From Halomonas socia (lineage in GTDB: Bacteria > Pseudomonadota > Gammaproteobacteria > Pseudomonadales > Halomonadaceae): a stretch of DNA of 64,000 nucleotides. Position 1 is the stretch's first letter, and every line of letters begins with the position of its first letter. Both the position numbers and the translations under genes were made by a program. The stretch covers positions 2,356,001-2,420,000 of the forward strand of contig NZ_CP048812.1 in the NCBI RefSeq assembly GCF_010977575.1, written 5' to 3'. Under the pieces are notes generated by a model. That model did no database searches. It was not told where the DNA came from and worked only from the letters and a program-made list of their open reading frames with translations. Shown one piece after another: positions 35,157 through 43,732 of the stretch.

Positions 35157-35558
35157 TCAGGCGACGGCGGCGATGCCGGCCTTGGCAACCTGGACGTCCT
35201 GGTCGGGCTTGACCCCGGACACCCCCACGGTGCCGGCGACCTGGCCGTCGACCAGTACCGGCACGCCGCCGGACAACAAACCTTGCATCGGTGCCGACAG
35301 GAAGGCGTTACGGCCGCCGTTGATCATGTCTTCGAAGACTTGTGTCTCCTTGCAGCCCAGGGCGGCGCTTCGCGCCTTTTCGCTGGCGACCCCGGGCGTC
35401 ATGGGGGCTGCGCCGTCGAGGCGGCGCAGGCCGAGCAGGTGGCCGCCGTCGTCGGCCACGGCAATGGTCACCGCCCAGCCGTTGGCCTCGGCTTCCTGCT
35501 GGGCGGCATTGAGGATGGCGTTGACGTCGGTTAGGGTGAGTACGGACTTGGTTTTCAT
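35157..35558 (-). CDS. glcG: GlcG/HbpS-family haem-degrading-like protein
   Basis: The 133-residue protein begins MKTKSVLTLTDVNAILNAAQ and has VAVADDGGHLLGLRRLDGA and the glycine-rich end VDGQVAGTVGVSGVKPDQD typical of GlcG/HbpS. AAGGAG precedes the start. In E. coli glcG accompanies the glycolate oxidase genes, but its job is not settled. The 163-bp gap from glcF suggests a separate promoter or processing site. Confidence 0.85.
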   Translation of the reverse strand: MKTKSVLTLTDVNAILNAAQQEAEANGWAVTIAVADDGGHLLGLRRLDGAAPMTPGVASEKARSAALGCKETQVFEDMINGGRNAFLSAPMQGLLSGGVPVLVDGQVAGTVGVSGVKPDQDVQVAKAGIAAVA

Positions 35559-35649
35559 GGGGATCTCCTTGGTTGGCACTGTTGCCGGTGATGAGCTTCC
35601 CGTCGACAAGTCATCGCGAGGGCGCTGTAAACCCGTCCCTGGGCGCTAC

Positions 35650-35667
35650 TTTGCCATCCATGGCAAA
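35650..35667. other. Inverted repeat between glcF and glcG
   Basis: TTTGCCAT and ATGGCAAA flank two bases in the 163-bp gap that separates glcF from glcG. It could be an operator or a transcript-processing hairpin. Confidence 0.35.
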
Positions 35668-35721
35668 AGACCCTCGCTTAGCCTTGTCCCCGGCGCTCAT
35701 CTGATGTGGTCTGAAGGTTCT

Positions 35722-36972
35722 CTAGGCGCTACCCAACGTGGAGGGCAGCGCCTCATCGACGATCTCGATCCAGTGGCGAACCGGGGTGCGTCCGGCGCCA
35801 GCGAGGTGGGTCTGACAGCCGATATTGGCCGTCACGATGGTCTCCGGCTGGCCGGCTTCCAGGGCGTCGAGCTTGTTGTTGCGCAGCTCGGTGGCGAGCT
35901 CGGGCTGGGTGATCGAATAGGTCCCCGCCGAGCCGCAGCACAGGTGGGCGTCGGCCACCGGGGTCAGCGCGAAGCCGAGCCGGGTGAGCACGCCCTCCAC
36001 CGCGCCGCCGAGTTTCTGAGCATGCTGCAGGGTACAGGGGCAGTGGAAGGCCAGCTTGCGGGACTCGCCGATACTCAACTCGTCGAGCGTTTCGTCGCGC
36101 AGCACCTCCACCAGGTCCTTGGCCAGGGCGCTGACGCGTGCGGCTTTCTCGGCGTAGGCCGGGTCATCGGCGAGGATCTCGGCGTACTCCTTGACGAAGG
36201 CGCCGCAGCCGCTGGCGGTCTGCACGATTGCTTCCGCGCCGGCCTCGATATGTGACCACCAGGCATCGATATTGGCCCGCGCCCGGGCACGGCCGTTGTC
36301 CTGGGCGTTGAGATGGAAATCGATGGCGCCACAGCAGCCGGCCTTGCTGACCGGCGTCAGGCCGATGCCGAGACGATCCAGCACTCGCGCGGTGGCGGCA
36401 TTGGTGTTGGGTGACAGCCCCGGCTGCACGCAGCCTTCGAGAATCAGCATCTGGCGGCTATGCGGGCGGTGGTTGGGGCGCTGGCCGGCGTCTACCGGCG
36501 CCGGCGGCATCTTGCTCCTCAGCGCGCCGGGCACCAGCGGCTTGAAGGTCTGGCCGAGCTTGAGCAGCGCCTGGAAGCGCTTGGGCTCCACCAGCATCTT
36601 GCGCAGGGCATAGCGCTGAGCGCGCTCGCCGGTGCTACGCGGTACCCGGCGCTCGATCTCGGCGCGGCCGATATCCAGCAGCTTGTGGTACTCGACGCCG
36701 GACGGGCAGGTGGTCTCGCAGTTGCGGCAGGTTAGGCAGCGGTCGAGATGCAGGCGCGTCTCGGCGGTGACTTGGTCGTCATCGTCGCGGCTCTCGAGCA
36801 GCTCCTTGATCAGGTAGATGCGCCCGCGGGGGCCGTCGCGCTCGTCGCCCAGCAGCTGGTAGGTGGGACAGGTGGCGTTGCAGAAGCCGCAGTGCACGCA
36901 ACTGCGCAGCACGCGGTCGGCTTCCTTGATGTGCGGTTTCTCGAGGTCCTCAGGGGTAAAGTGCGTCTGCAT
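35722..36972 (-). CDS. glcF: Glycolate oxidase iron-sulfur subunit
   Basis: The 416-residue protein has two 4Fe-4S motifs, CVHCGFCNATCP and CLTCRNCETTCP, then two CCG-type domains with SKAGCCGAIDFHL and HLCCGSAGTYSI. It passes electrons from the flavin subunits of glycolate oxidase to the respiratory chain at the inner membrane. Its start directly abuts the glcE stop (36973). Confidence 0.93.
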   Translation of the reverse strand: MQTHFTPEDLEKPHIKEADRVLRSCVHCGFCNATCPTYQLLGDERDGPRGRIYLIKELLESRDDDDQVTAETRLHLDRCLTCRNCETTCPSGVEYHKLLDIGRAEIERRVPRSTGERAQRYALRKMLVEPKRFQALLKLGQTFKPLVPGALRSKMPPAPVDAGQRPNHRPHSRQMLILEGCVQPGLSPNTNAATARVLDRLGIGLTPVSKAGCCGAIDFHLNAQDNGRARARANIDAWWSHIEAGAEAIVQTASGCGAFVKEYAEILADDPAYAEKAARVSALAKDLVEVLRDETLDELSIGESRKLAFHCPCTLQHAQKLGGAVEGVLTRLGFALTPVADAHLCCGSAGTYSITQPELATELRNNKLDALEAGQPETIVTANIGCQTHLAGAGRTPVRHWIEIVDEALPSTLGSA

Positions 36973-38046
36973 TCAGACCTCCGCGTAGAGTCGGCCGGTG
37001 TTGAAGATCCCGTTGGGGTCGAGCTCGGCCTTGAGGTTGCGATGGTACTTGGCCACCACCGGTGCCAGCGGCGTGAACGGCTCGGCAACCCCCGGGGTGT
37101 AACAGGTGGCGTGGCCGCCGGCGCGGGCGCAGGCCTCGCGGATGTCGGCGGCGTCGGCGCCGCTCTTCAGCCAGCGCTGGGCGCCGGCCCAGTCGTAGAG
37201 CACCTCGCCGCCAAGGGCCAGCGGCGGCGTATTGTTGGGCAGCGACAGGCGCCACAGCGGGCGCTGGTCGGCGCAGAAGAAGGCCAGGCGCAGCTCGCGC
37301 AGTTCTTCCCAGTAGCCAGTGTCGAGGATGTCACCGCCGAGGCGCTCGCGGGTCGCCGCCACCGAGCTCACGCCGCCCTCGAGGCGCAGGTGCAGGGCGC
37401 CGTCGTGATAGCTGGCCGCAGACAGCGGCAGTGGCTGGCGGCCCCATTCGGCGAGCTTGATCAGCGCCGCGTCGAGCGGTAGCTCGAGGCGCAGGCTGTG
37501 GCTGGCGGCGGGCTTGGGCAGTACCTTGAGCGAGACTTCGGTGAGCAGGCCCAGGGTGCCCTGGGCGCCGACCATCAGCCGCGACAGGTCGTAACCGGCG
37601 ACGTTCTTCATCACCTCGCCGCCGAAGCGCAGCTGCTTGCCGTCATGGGTGATCACTCGAGTACCCAGCACCAGGTCACGCACGCTGCCGGCCCAGGGCC
37701 GGCGCGGGCCGGACAGCCCGCAGGCGATCATGCCGCCGAGCGTGGCGCTGGCGCCGAAGTGGGGCGGTTCGCAGGGCAGGCGCTGGCCCTCGGCGTCGAG
37801 CACTGCCTCGAGCTCGGCCAGCGGCGTGCCGGCGCGCACCGAGACGATCAGCTCCACTGGGTCGTAGTGGCGGATGCCGCGGTGATCCCGGGTCGACAGT
37901 TCGACGCCTTGCACGGGGCGGCCATAGAAGGCCTTGGTGTTGCCGCCGACGATACGCAGTGGGGTCTTGTCGCGGTTGGCCTGGCGCACCTGCTCGCACA
38001 GCGCCTCGCTGTTATCTTGGTCGTGTAGGGAAACGCTATCTGCCAT
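36973..38046 (-). CDS. glcE: Glycolate oxidase FAD-binding subunit E
   Basis: The 357-residue protein has a PCMH-type FAD domain with RIVGGNTKAFYGRP, PPHFGASATLGGMIACGLSG and NVAGYDLSRLMVGAQGTLGL. It pairs with GlcD in oxidation of glycolate to glyoxylate. It lies ten bases after glcD and abuts glcF. Confidence 0.92.
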   Translation of the reverse strand: MADSVSLHDQDNSEALCEQVRQANRDKTPLRIVGGNTKAFYGRPVQGVELSTRDHRGIRHYDPVELIVSVRAGTPLAELEAVLDAEGQRLPCEPPHFGASATLGGMIACGLSGPRRPWAGSVRDLVLGTRVITHDGKQLRFGGEVMKNVAGYDLSRLMVGAQGTLGLLTEVSLKVLPKPAASHSLRLELPLDAALIKLAEWGRQPLPLSAASYHDGALHLRLEGGVSSVAATRERLGGDILDTGYWEELRELRLAFFCADQRPLWRLSLPNNTPPLALGGEVLYDWAGAQRWLKSGADAADIREACARAGGHATCYTPGVAEPFTPLAPVVAKYHRNLKAELDPNGIFNTGRLYAEV

Positions 38047-38055
38047 GAAGGCTCC

Positions 38056-39555
38056 TCAGAAACGCGGCAGCTCGGGGTGCGGCAGTTCGTTGTTGTGGAC
38101 GTGCATGGCGCCGAATTCGGCACACCGCGCCAGCGTCGGGATGTTCTTGCCCGGATTGAGCAGGCGGGTCGGGTCGAAGGCCGCCTTGACCGCATGGAAG
38201 GCGGTGATCTCGTCGGGCTGGAACTGGGCGCACATCTGGTTGATCTTCTCGCGGCCGACGCCGTGCTCGCCGGTGATCGAGCCGCCAGCCGCGACGCACA
38301 GCTCGAGGATCTTGCCGCCCACGTCCTCGGCCAGCTCGAGCTCGCCGGGCTGGTTGGCATCGAACAGGATCAGCGGGTGCATGTTGCCGTCGCCGGCGTG
38401 GAAGACGTTGGCCACGCGCAGGCCGGATTCTTCCGAGAGCGCGGCGATGCCCTTGAGCACCCGCGGCAGCTCGCGGCGGGGGATGGTGCCATCCATGCAG
38501 TAGTAGTCCGGCGACATGCGGCCCACAGCGGGGAAGGCGTTCTTGCGACCCGCCCAGAACCTGGCGCGCTCGGCGTCGTCGCGGGCCAGACTGATGGCGG
38601 TGGCGCCGGCCTGGCGCAGCACCTGCTTGACCGTCTCGCAGTCGTCGTCGACGTCGGCCTCGACGCCGTCGAGCTCGCACAGCAGGATCGCTTCCGCCTC
38701 CACCGGGTAGCCGGCCTTGACGAAATCCTCGGCGGCCTGGATGGCCAGCTTGTCCATCATCTCCAGTCCGCCGGGAATGATGCCCGCGGCGATGATGTCG
38801 CCCACCGCCTTGCCGGCCTTTTCGACGTCATCGAAGCTGGCCATCAGCACCTTGGCGCTCTCCGGCTTGGGCAGCAGCTTGACGGTCACCTCGGTGACCA
38901 CGCCGAGCATGCCCTCGGAGCCGGTGAACAGTGCCAGCAGGTCGAACCCCGGCGCATCGAAGGCCTCGCTGCCCAGCGTCATGCGCTCGCCCTCGATGGT
39001 CATCACCTCGACCTTGAGCACGTTGTGCACGGTCAACCCGTACTTCAGGCAGTGCACGCCGCCGGCGTTTTCGGCGACGTTGCCGCCGATCGAGCAGGCG
39101 ATCTGCGACGACGGATCCGGCGCGTAGTAGAGGCCGTAGGGCGCCGCGGCCTCGGAAATCGCCAGGTTGCGGACCCCAGGCTGAATGCGTGCGATACGCG
39201 CGTCAGGGTCGATCTCGAGTATCTGCTTGAAGCGCGACATTACCAGCAGAACGCCCTGCTCCAGCGGCAGGGCACCGCCCGAGAGTCCGGTGCCGGCGCC
39301 GCGGGTGACCACCGGTACGCCCATGGCGTGACAGGTCTTGAGCAGCGCCTCGACCTGGTCGAGGCTGTCGGGCAGCGCGACCAGCATCGGCAGTACGCGG
39401 TAGGCGGCCAGGCCGTCGCACTCGAACGGGCGCAGGTCCTCCTCGCGATACAGCAGGGTCATGCCGGGCACTGCCTCGGTGAGGCGTACCTGCACCTCGG
39501 CCTTGTCGTTATGCGGCAGCTCGCCGTCCAGCGCCGCATCGTAAAGAATGTTCAT
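38056..39555 (-). CDS. glcD: Glycolate oxidase FAD-linked subunit D
   Basis: The 499-residue flavoprotein has VVTRGAGTGLSGGALPLEQG, CSIGGNVAENAGGVHCLKYG and FTGSEGMLGVVTEVTVKLL in the FAD domain, and the C-terminal HAGDGNMHPLILFD and TGEHGVGREKINQM of FAD-oxidase C. It is the catalytic subunit for glycolate (and D-lactate) oxidation and leads the operon from a promoter facing glcC. Confidence 0.94.
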   Translation of the reverse strand: MNILYDAALDGELPHNDKAEVQVRLTEAVPGMTLLYREEDLRPFECDGLAAYRVLPMLVALPDSLDQVEALLKTCHAMGVPVVTRGAGTGLSGGALPLEQGVLLVMSRFKQILEIDPDARIARIQPGVRNLAISEAAAPYGLYYAPDPSSQIACSIGGNVAENAGGVHCLKYGLTVHNVLKVEVMTIEGERMTLGSEAFDAPGFDLLALFTGSEGMLGVVTEVTVKLLPKPESAKVLMASFDDVEKAGKAVGDIIAAGIIPGGLEMMDKLAIQAAEDFVKAGYPVEAEAILLCELDGVEADVDDDCETVKQVLRQAGATAISLARDDAERARFWAGRKNAFPAVGRMSPDYYCMDGTIPRRELPRVLKGIAALSEESGLRVANVFHAGDGNMHPLILFDANQPGELELAEDVGGKILELCVAAGGSITGEHGVGREKINQMCAQFQPDEITAFHAVKAAFDPTRLLNPGKNIPTLARCAEFGAMHVHNNELPHPELPRF

Positions 39556-39628
39556 GGTGACTCCCCAGCTTGCGCGTCAGGCATCCAATCTGTGCCCTCA
39601 GGGCAGCCTTGTCCAGCCTGTGGTGTAG

Positions 39629-39639
39629 TGGTCTGACCA
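39629..39639. promoter_or_regulatory. FadR-type operator TGGTCTGACCA in the glcD/glcC gap
   Basis: TGGTC-T-GACCA is a perfect dyad that fits the FadR-subfamily consensus TNGTNNNACNA. A further half-site TTGGTCT follows at 39644-39650. It lies midway between glcD and glcC, as expected for the GlcC binding site. A closely matching site, TGGTATGACCA, stands before the lactate permease at 63601-63611. Confidence 0.65.
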
Positions 39640-39732
39640 GACATTGGTCTATATTGTGGAAATCTTTTCCAATCTACATCCTGACGTGCCATGAGGATAG
39701 TTTCGCAGCCCAGCAGAGGCGAGGAGCCCGCA

Positions 39733-40512
39733 ATGCCCTTGATGCCCGAAGAACGCCTGGCCGGCATGCGCACCCCCGACGGGGTCGCGGCAACGCTCGA
39801 ACGGCTGATTCTCGATGGCGTGTTTCGCCCCGGCCAACTGCTGCCCTCCGAGCGGCGGCTATGCGACAAGCTTGGGGTGTCGCGCTCCTCGCTACGCGAG
39901 GGGCTGCGCGCGCTGCGCAGCAAGGGCGTGATCGAGACCCGCCATGGGCGTGGCTCGATGGTCGCGCAATTGGTACCGCCGCGGGACGACAATCCGCTGA
40001 TGCATCTGTTCAAGAGTCATCCACGTACGCTCTTCGACCTGCTCGAGGTGCGCGCGTTGCTGGAGGGGGAGTCGGCGTCGCTGGCCGCCAGTCGCGGCAC
40101 CTCGGCGGACCGCGTGCTGATCACTCGCCGCTACCGCGAGATGGCCGCCTATATCGATGCCTCCGAGCATATCGATGTGGAGCAGTTGGCGCGTCTCGAT
40201 CATGCCTTTCACCTGGCGATCTGCCAGGCCTCGCACAACCCGGTGCTGGTGCACACCCTGCAGAGCCTCACCGATCTGCTGCTCAGCTCGGTGTTTGCCT
40301 CGGTGAAGAACCTCTATCATCGCGCCGAGCCGCGCGAGATGATCAACCGCCAGCACGCCCGGCTGCACGATGCGGTGGTGCAGGGCAAACCTGCACTGGC
40401 CAAGCGGGTCGCGCTGGAGCACCTGACCAGCATCGGCGAGCGGTTGCGCGAGATCGAGGTCGAGACTCAGCGCCTGGAGCGCTCGGCGATGCGACTGGAG
40501 GGGTGGGAGTAG
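39733..40512 (+). CDS. glcC: GntR/FadR-family regulator of glycolate oxidation
   Basis: From the ATG at 39733, which GAGGAG precedes, the 259-residue protein has a winged helix with LPSERRLCDKLGVSRSSLREGLRALRS and an FCD effector domain with metal-binding histidines in LDHAFHLAICQASHN and RQHARLHDAVV. Divergent position next to glcDEF makes GlcC the natural assignment; LldR or PdhR relatives look similar. Confidence 0.87.
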   Translation: MPLMPEERLAGMRTPDGVAATLERLILDGVFRPGQLLPSERRLCDKLGVSRSSLREGLRALRSKGVIETRHGRGSMVAQLVPPRDDNPLMHLFKSHPRTLFDLLEVRALLEGESASLAASRGTSADRVLITRRYREMAAYIDASEHIDVEQLARLDHAFHLAICQASHNPVLVHTLQSLTDLLLSSVFASVKNLYHRAEPREMINRQHARLHDAVVQGKPALAKRVALEHLTSIGERLREIEVETQRLERSAMRLEGWE

Positions 40513-40516
40513 CGGT

Positions 40517-41200
40517 TCAGCCGTTGACGGCGTTGATCAGCTCGTCGTCTTCGATGACGCCGGCCAGTGTCACCACTTCCAGTTTGTGGCACAGATGGTC
40601 GCGCAGGATCTGCCCCAGCCGTTTGCCGTCACGTGCCTTTAGCGCCACGATCATCATCTCATGATCATTGACCGCCTGGCGCCAGAAGGCGTCGGTCATC
40701 TTCTTCGAGTAGCGCACCCGCTTCACCCGGTAGCTGAGGTTGTTATACATCTCCTCGAGTACCTGGTTATTGGCAGCAGCCAGAATGCTTTCATGAATCT
40801 GCCGGTTGACGGCGAAGTAGGCCTGCATCTCTCGGTTGTGATAGTGGTCGAGCATCTGGTCGTGGAGCTTGCAGATCGCAGTAATCTGGCCATCGCTGAT
40901 CTGCTGGCAGGCCAGTTCGCCGGATAACCCCTCCAGCGCGCCCATCAGGTCGTAGGTGTCCTTGACCATCTTTACCGTCAGCTGCATGACCCGCGCCCCG
41001 CGGTTGGGCAGCAGCTCTACCAGCCCCTCCGAGGCCAATACCTTGAGCGCCTCGCGCAGCGGCGTGCGCGATACGCCGAAGGTTTCGCACAGCTGTTTTT
41101 CCGAGATGCGCTCGCCGGGCACCAAGTCGCCGTGCTCGATCAGTTCACGGATCCTATCGGCAACTTCCCGGTACAGGTTGCGATGTTGAATCTTGCTCAT
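40517..41200 (-). CDS. GntR-family regulator with FCD domain, likely controls the TRAP operons
   Basis: The 227-residue protein has a winged helix (ISEKQLCETFGVSRTPLREALKVLASEGL) and an FCD domain with VNRQIHESILAAANN and VNDHEMMIVALKARD. It is divergent from the GlcG-like/dctPQM operon, and a perfect 16-bp palindrome stands in the gap. An almost identical palindrome lies before the second TRAP operon at 56.3 kb, so it may act on both. FCD proteins usually sense organic acids. Confidence 0.88.
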   Translation of the reverse strand: MSKIQHRNLYREVADRIRELIEHGDLVPGERISEKQLCETFGVSRTPLREALKVLASEGLVELLPNRGARVMQLTVKMVKDTYDLMGALEGLSGELACQQISDGQITAICKLHDQMLDHYHNREMQAYFAVNRQIHESILAAANNQVLEEMYNNLSYRVKRVRYSKKMTDAFWRQAVNDHEMMIVALKARDGKRLGQILRDHLCHKLEVVTLAGVIEDDELINAVNG

Positions 41201-41309
41201 GCTCAGGTTCCTTGTTCACGGCCGGCCATCTGGACGTCCTTGCCAGGATGTCGCTACCGCGCGCACCCGATTTCCATGTTGGCGATATTGACGGCATAGT
41301 GCAAAAGGT

Positions 41310-41325
41310 ATTATGAATTCATAAT
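41310..41325. promoter_or_regulatory. Perfect palindrome ATTATGAATTCATAAT, candidate GntR operator
   Basis: The 16-bp perfect dyad lies 110 bp from the GntR start and 78 bp before the GlcG-like gene start. It recurs with one mismatch at 56305-56320. A weaker copy centred on GAATTCAT is seen at 41939-41954 before dctP. Confidence 0.7.
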
Positions 41326-41402
41326 TCCAGCAAGCGGCGGTCGGCTGCCAGGCATTGCCGAGTCGACCCACCCGAACCACCACTGTCTCCAGGAGCTGCA
41401 AC

Positions 41403-41864
41403 ATGGCCGGCAAGGTATATCGCTGTCGCGTTGACCTCACGCGCGCCCAGGCGCGGAACATTCTCGACGCTGCGTTCGCCAGGGCGCGTGCCGACGAGAT
41501 GGAGCCGCTTAGCGTGGTCGTTCTCGATGGAGGGGGGCACGTAGTGGCCGCCGAACGCGAGGATGGTTGCGCACCGCTGCGCTTGCCGGTAGCGCGTGGC
41601 AAAGCGTTTGCCGCGTTAGGCAACGGTGCTGCCAGCGGCGTGATCGGTGAGCGTAATGCCGAACGGCCGGCCTTTCTGGCCAGCGTGGCGGCGGCGTCCG
41701 GTGGCCACTTCGTACCGGTCGCCGGTGGAGTGTTGATACTCGATGAGCAGCAACTGGTGATCGGGGCGGTCGGCGTCAGCGGCGCTTCATCGCCACAGGA
41801 TCAGGACGCGGCCCAGGCAGGAATCGAGGCGGCCGGACTGGCCTGGGGCCTGGCGCCAGAATGA
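41403..41864 (+). CDS. GlcG/HbpS-family protein, first gene of the TRAP operon region
   Basis: The 153-residue protein has the GlcG fold landmarks LTRAQARNILDAAFARA, VVVLDGGGHVVAAERED and LVIGAVGVSGASSPQDQD. AGGAG precedes the ATG at 41403. It is a distant paralogue of glcG at 35.2 kb. It is divergent from the GntR gene and 211 bp before dctP. Its role is unknown; such proteins often sit with 2-hydroxyacid or aromatic catabolic genes. Confidence 0.83.
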   Translation: MAGKVYRCRVDLTRAQARNILDAAFARARADEMEPLSVVVLDGGGHVVAAEREDGCAPLRLPVARGKAFAALGNGAASGVIGERNAERPAFLASVAAASGGHFVPVAGGVLILDEQQLVIGAVGVSGASSPQDQDAAQAGIEAAGLAWGLAPE

Positions 41865-42075
41865 GCCCGTGACCTCCACGACCATTAGTGGCTTGACACC
41901 GCCGCTGGGCCCCGACTAGCTTGAAGAGCAGGCTTTGAATAAAGAATTCATTTTCAGAGTCTAGCAAGATCTGCTGACTTTCACGTCATCGAGCAAGAGT
42001 CCGTACAAGCACAACAAATGCATAACGTCCCAACCCGAGCATCATGCCAACACTAGAATAAAGAGGTAACACGCC
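41865..42075 (+). other. Gene-free gap before dctP
   Basis: The 211 bases hold a TTGACA at 41893-41898 and a degenerate copy of the GntR palindrome at 41939-41954, both possible parts of a dctP promoter. I see no open frame or stable terminator. Confidence 0.4.
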
Positions 42076-43056
42076 ATGCTATTTCCACGTGTCGCTGTCG
42101 CCACGCTCGCCATCGCGGTGGCGTCGGTCTCCCTGCAAGCCCAGGCCCGCGAAATCACTCTGGGCCACGTCGGTGGCCCCGATTCGCTGTTCACCGACTC
42201 CGCCAACTACTTCGCCGAGCTGGCCAACGAGCGTCTGCCCGAGCCCTATGAAGTGGTGTCCTTCGGTTCCAGCCAGTTGGGCACCGACTCCGAGCTGCTG
42301 CAGCGCATGCGCTTAGGCACCGTCGACCTGGCGCTACCGTCCACCATCATGTCATCGGTGGCCGATGAATTCGGCCTGTTCGAGCTGCCCTACCTGATCC
42401 AGGATCGCGAGCACATGAGTCGCGTCGAGGAAGAGGTATTCTGGCCGCACCTGGCGCCACTGGCTGAGGAGAACGGCTATCGCGTTCTGGCGGTGTGGGA
42501 AAACGGTTTCCGCCACATCACCAACAATCAGCGAGCCATCAACACGCCGGAAGACCTGCGTGGCGTCAAGCTGCGGGTGCCCCAGGGCGTGTGGCGGGTG
42601 AGGATGTTCGAAGAGTACGGTGCCGAGCCCTCGCCGATGTCGCTCTCCGAGGTATTCATGGCGCTGCAAACCGGCGTAATGGATGGCCAGGAGAACCCGC
42701 TGGCGCAGATCGCCGGGCAGCGCTTCCAGGAAGTCCAGGACTATCTCTCCCTCACCGGCCACGTCTATACCCCGGCCTACCTGACCGCCGGGCGGCGTTT
42801 CGACAACCTGCCAGAGGAGATCCAGGAGATCATCACCGAGGCAGCCCAGGAGACTCAGGCGTACGTCTACGAGCACGCCGCCCAGCTGGACCAGGATCTG
42901 ATCGGGGTCATCGAGGCAGCGGGAACCGAAGTGAACGAGGTCGATACCTCGGTGTTCATCGACGCCTCCTCGCCGATCTACGAGGCCTTCGCCAGCGAAG
43001 TGCCGGGCTCCCAGGAGCTGATCGATATGGTGTTGGAACTCGGCAACGGCTCCTGA
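42076..43056 (+). CDS. dctP: TRAP transporter substrate-binding protein, DctP family
   Basis: The 326-residue protein has a signal peptide ending at LQAQAREI, then ITLGHVGGPDSLFTDSANYF and the conserved arginine-bearing segment GVKLRVPQGVWRVRMFEEYGAEPSPM with GVMDGQENPLAQI. The arginine in LRVP-like segments binds the carboxylate of the ligand. GAGG lies nine bases before the ATG. A strong stem-loop separates it from dctQ. Confidence 0.92.
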   Translation: MLFPRVAVATLAIAVASVSLQAQAREITLGHVGGPDSLFTDSANYFAELANERLPEPYEVVSFGSSQLGTDSELLQRMRLGTVDLALPSTIMSSVADEFGLFELPYLIQDREHMSRVEEEVFWPHLAPLAEENGYRVLAVWENGFRHITNNQRAINTPEDLRGVKLRVPQGVWRVRMFEEYGAEPSPMSLSEVFMALQTGVMDGQENPLAQIAGQRFQEVQDYLSLTGHVYTPAYLTAGRRFDNLPEEIQEIITEAAQETQAYVYEHAAQLDQDLIGVIEAAGTEVNEVDTSVFIDASSPIYEAFASEVPGSQELIDMVLELGNGS

Positions 43057-43085
43057 CGACAGACAACTTCCGTCTGTGTCCTCGA

Positions 43086-43113
43086 CCCCCACGCCACGCT
43101 AGCGGCGTGGGGG
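43086..43113 (+). other. Intercistronic stem-loop between dctP and dctQ
   Basis: CCCCCACGCC (43086-43095) pairs perfectly with GGCGTGGGGG (43104-43113), loop ACGCTAGC. No T-tract, so read-through is expected. Confidence 0.75.
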
Positions 43114-43144
43114 CCCCGACCCTTACCTCAATGAGTCGAGATCC

Positions 43145-43732
43145 ATGGGTACTGTGAATCAACTCTCCCGCATCATGGAGCGTTTGCTCGAGATCGTCAC
43201 GGTAGTGCTGATGGTGTCGCTGACGCTGGTGGTGCTCTATGCGGTGGTGACCCGCTACGCTTGGCGGACGCCCTCCTGGTATGACGAAGTCGCCGCCATC
43301 ATGCTGGTGTGGCTGACCTACTACGCCGGGGCCCTGGCAGCGCTCAAGCGCGGCCATATCGGTGTCGACGGGGTGCTGGCCGCCATGCCGGTGCATATCC
43401 GCATGCCGATTGCCTATGTTTCCGAGGCACTGTTCATCGGCTTCTTCCTGATACTCGGCTGGGCCGGCCTGGTGGTCCTCGATGTCATGCAGGGCATGAC
43501 CTTGATCACCCTGCGCTGGGTACCGCTCACTTTCACCCAGTCGGTGATTCCCATTGGCGCCGGGCTGTTCATCATTGCCCAACTGCTGAGCATGCCCGCC
43601 CACCTGGCCAAGGTGCGCTCCGGCCTGACCCAGGAAGAGGAGGAGATCCGCCACGCCATTGCCGAGGCCGAGCGTGACAACGCGCGGGCCGGCTTCACCG
43701 CGGAATCACTGACCAAGAGGGATCAGCCATGA
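43145..43732 (+). CDS. dctQ: TRAP transporter small permease, DctQ family
   Basis: The 195-residue protein has four helices (IVTVVLMVSLTLVVLYAVVT, EVAAIMLVWLTYYAGALAAL, SEALFIGFFLILGWAGLVVL, SVIPIGAGLFIIAQLLSM) and the family WYDEVA segment. It bridges binding protein and large permease. Its stop overlaps the dctM ATG by four bases. Confidence 0.9.
   Translation: MGTVNQLSRIMERLLEIVTVVLMVSLTLVVLYAVVTRYAWRTPSWYDEVAAIMLVWLTYYAGALAALKRGHIGVDGVLAAMPVHIRMPIAYVSEALFIGFFLILGWAGLVVLDVMQGMTLITLRWVPLTFTQSVIPIGAGLFIIAQLLSMPAHLAKVRSGLTQEEEEIRHAIAEAERDNARAGFTAESLTKRDQP

Noticed and set aside
35709-35719. A third FadR-type site TGGTCTGAAGG near the glcF stop
   Set aside because: Only one half-site fits; the second arm is degenerate and the position, inside the end of an operon, is not promoter-like.
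41939-41954. A third copy of the GntR palindrome before dctP
   Set aside because: Only about 12 of 16 bases match and the outer arms are not symmetric, so I mention it as weak and do not count it.
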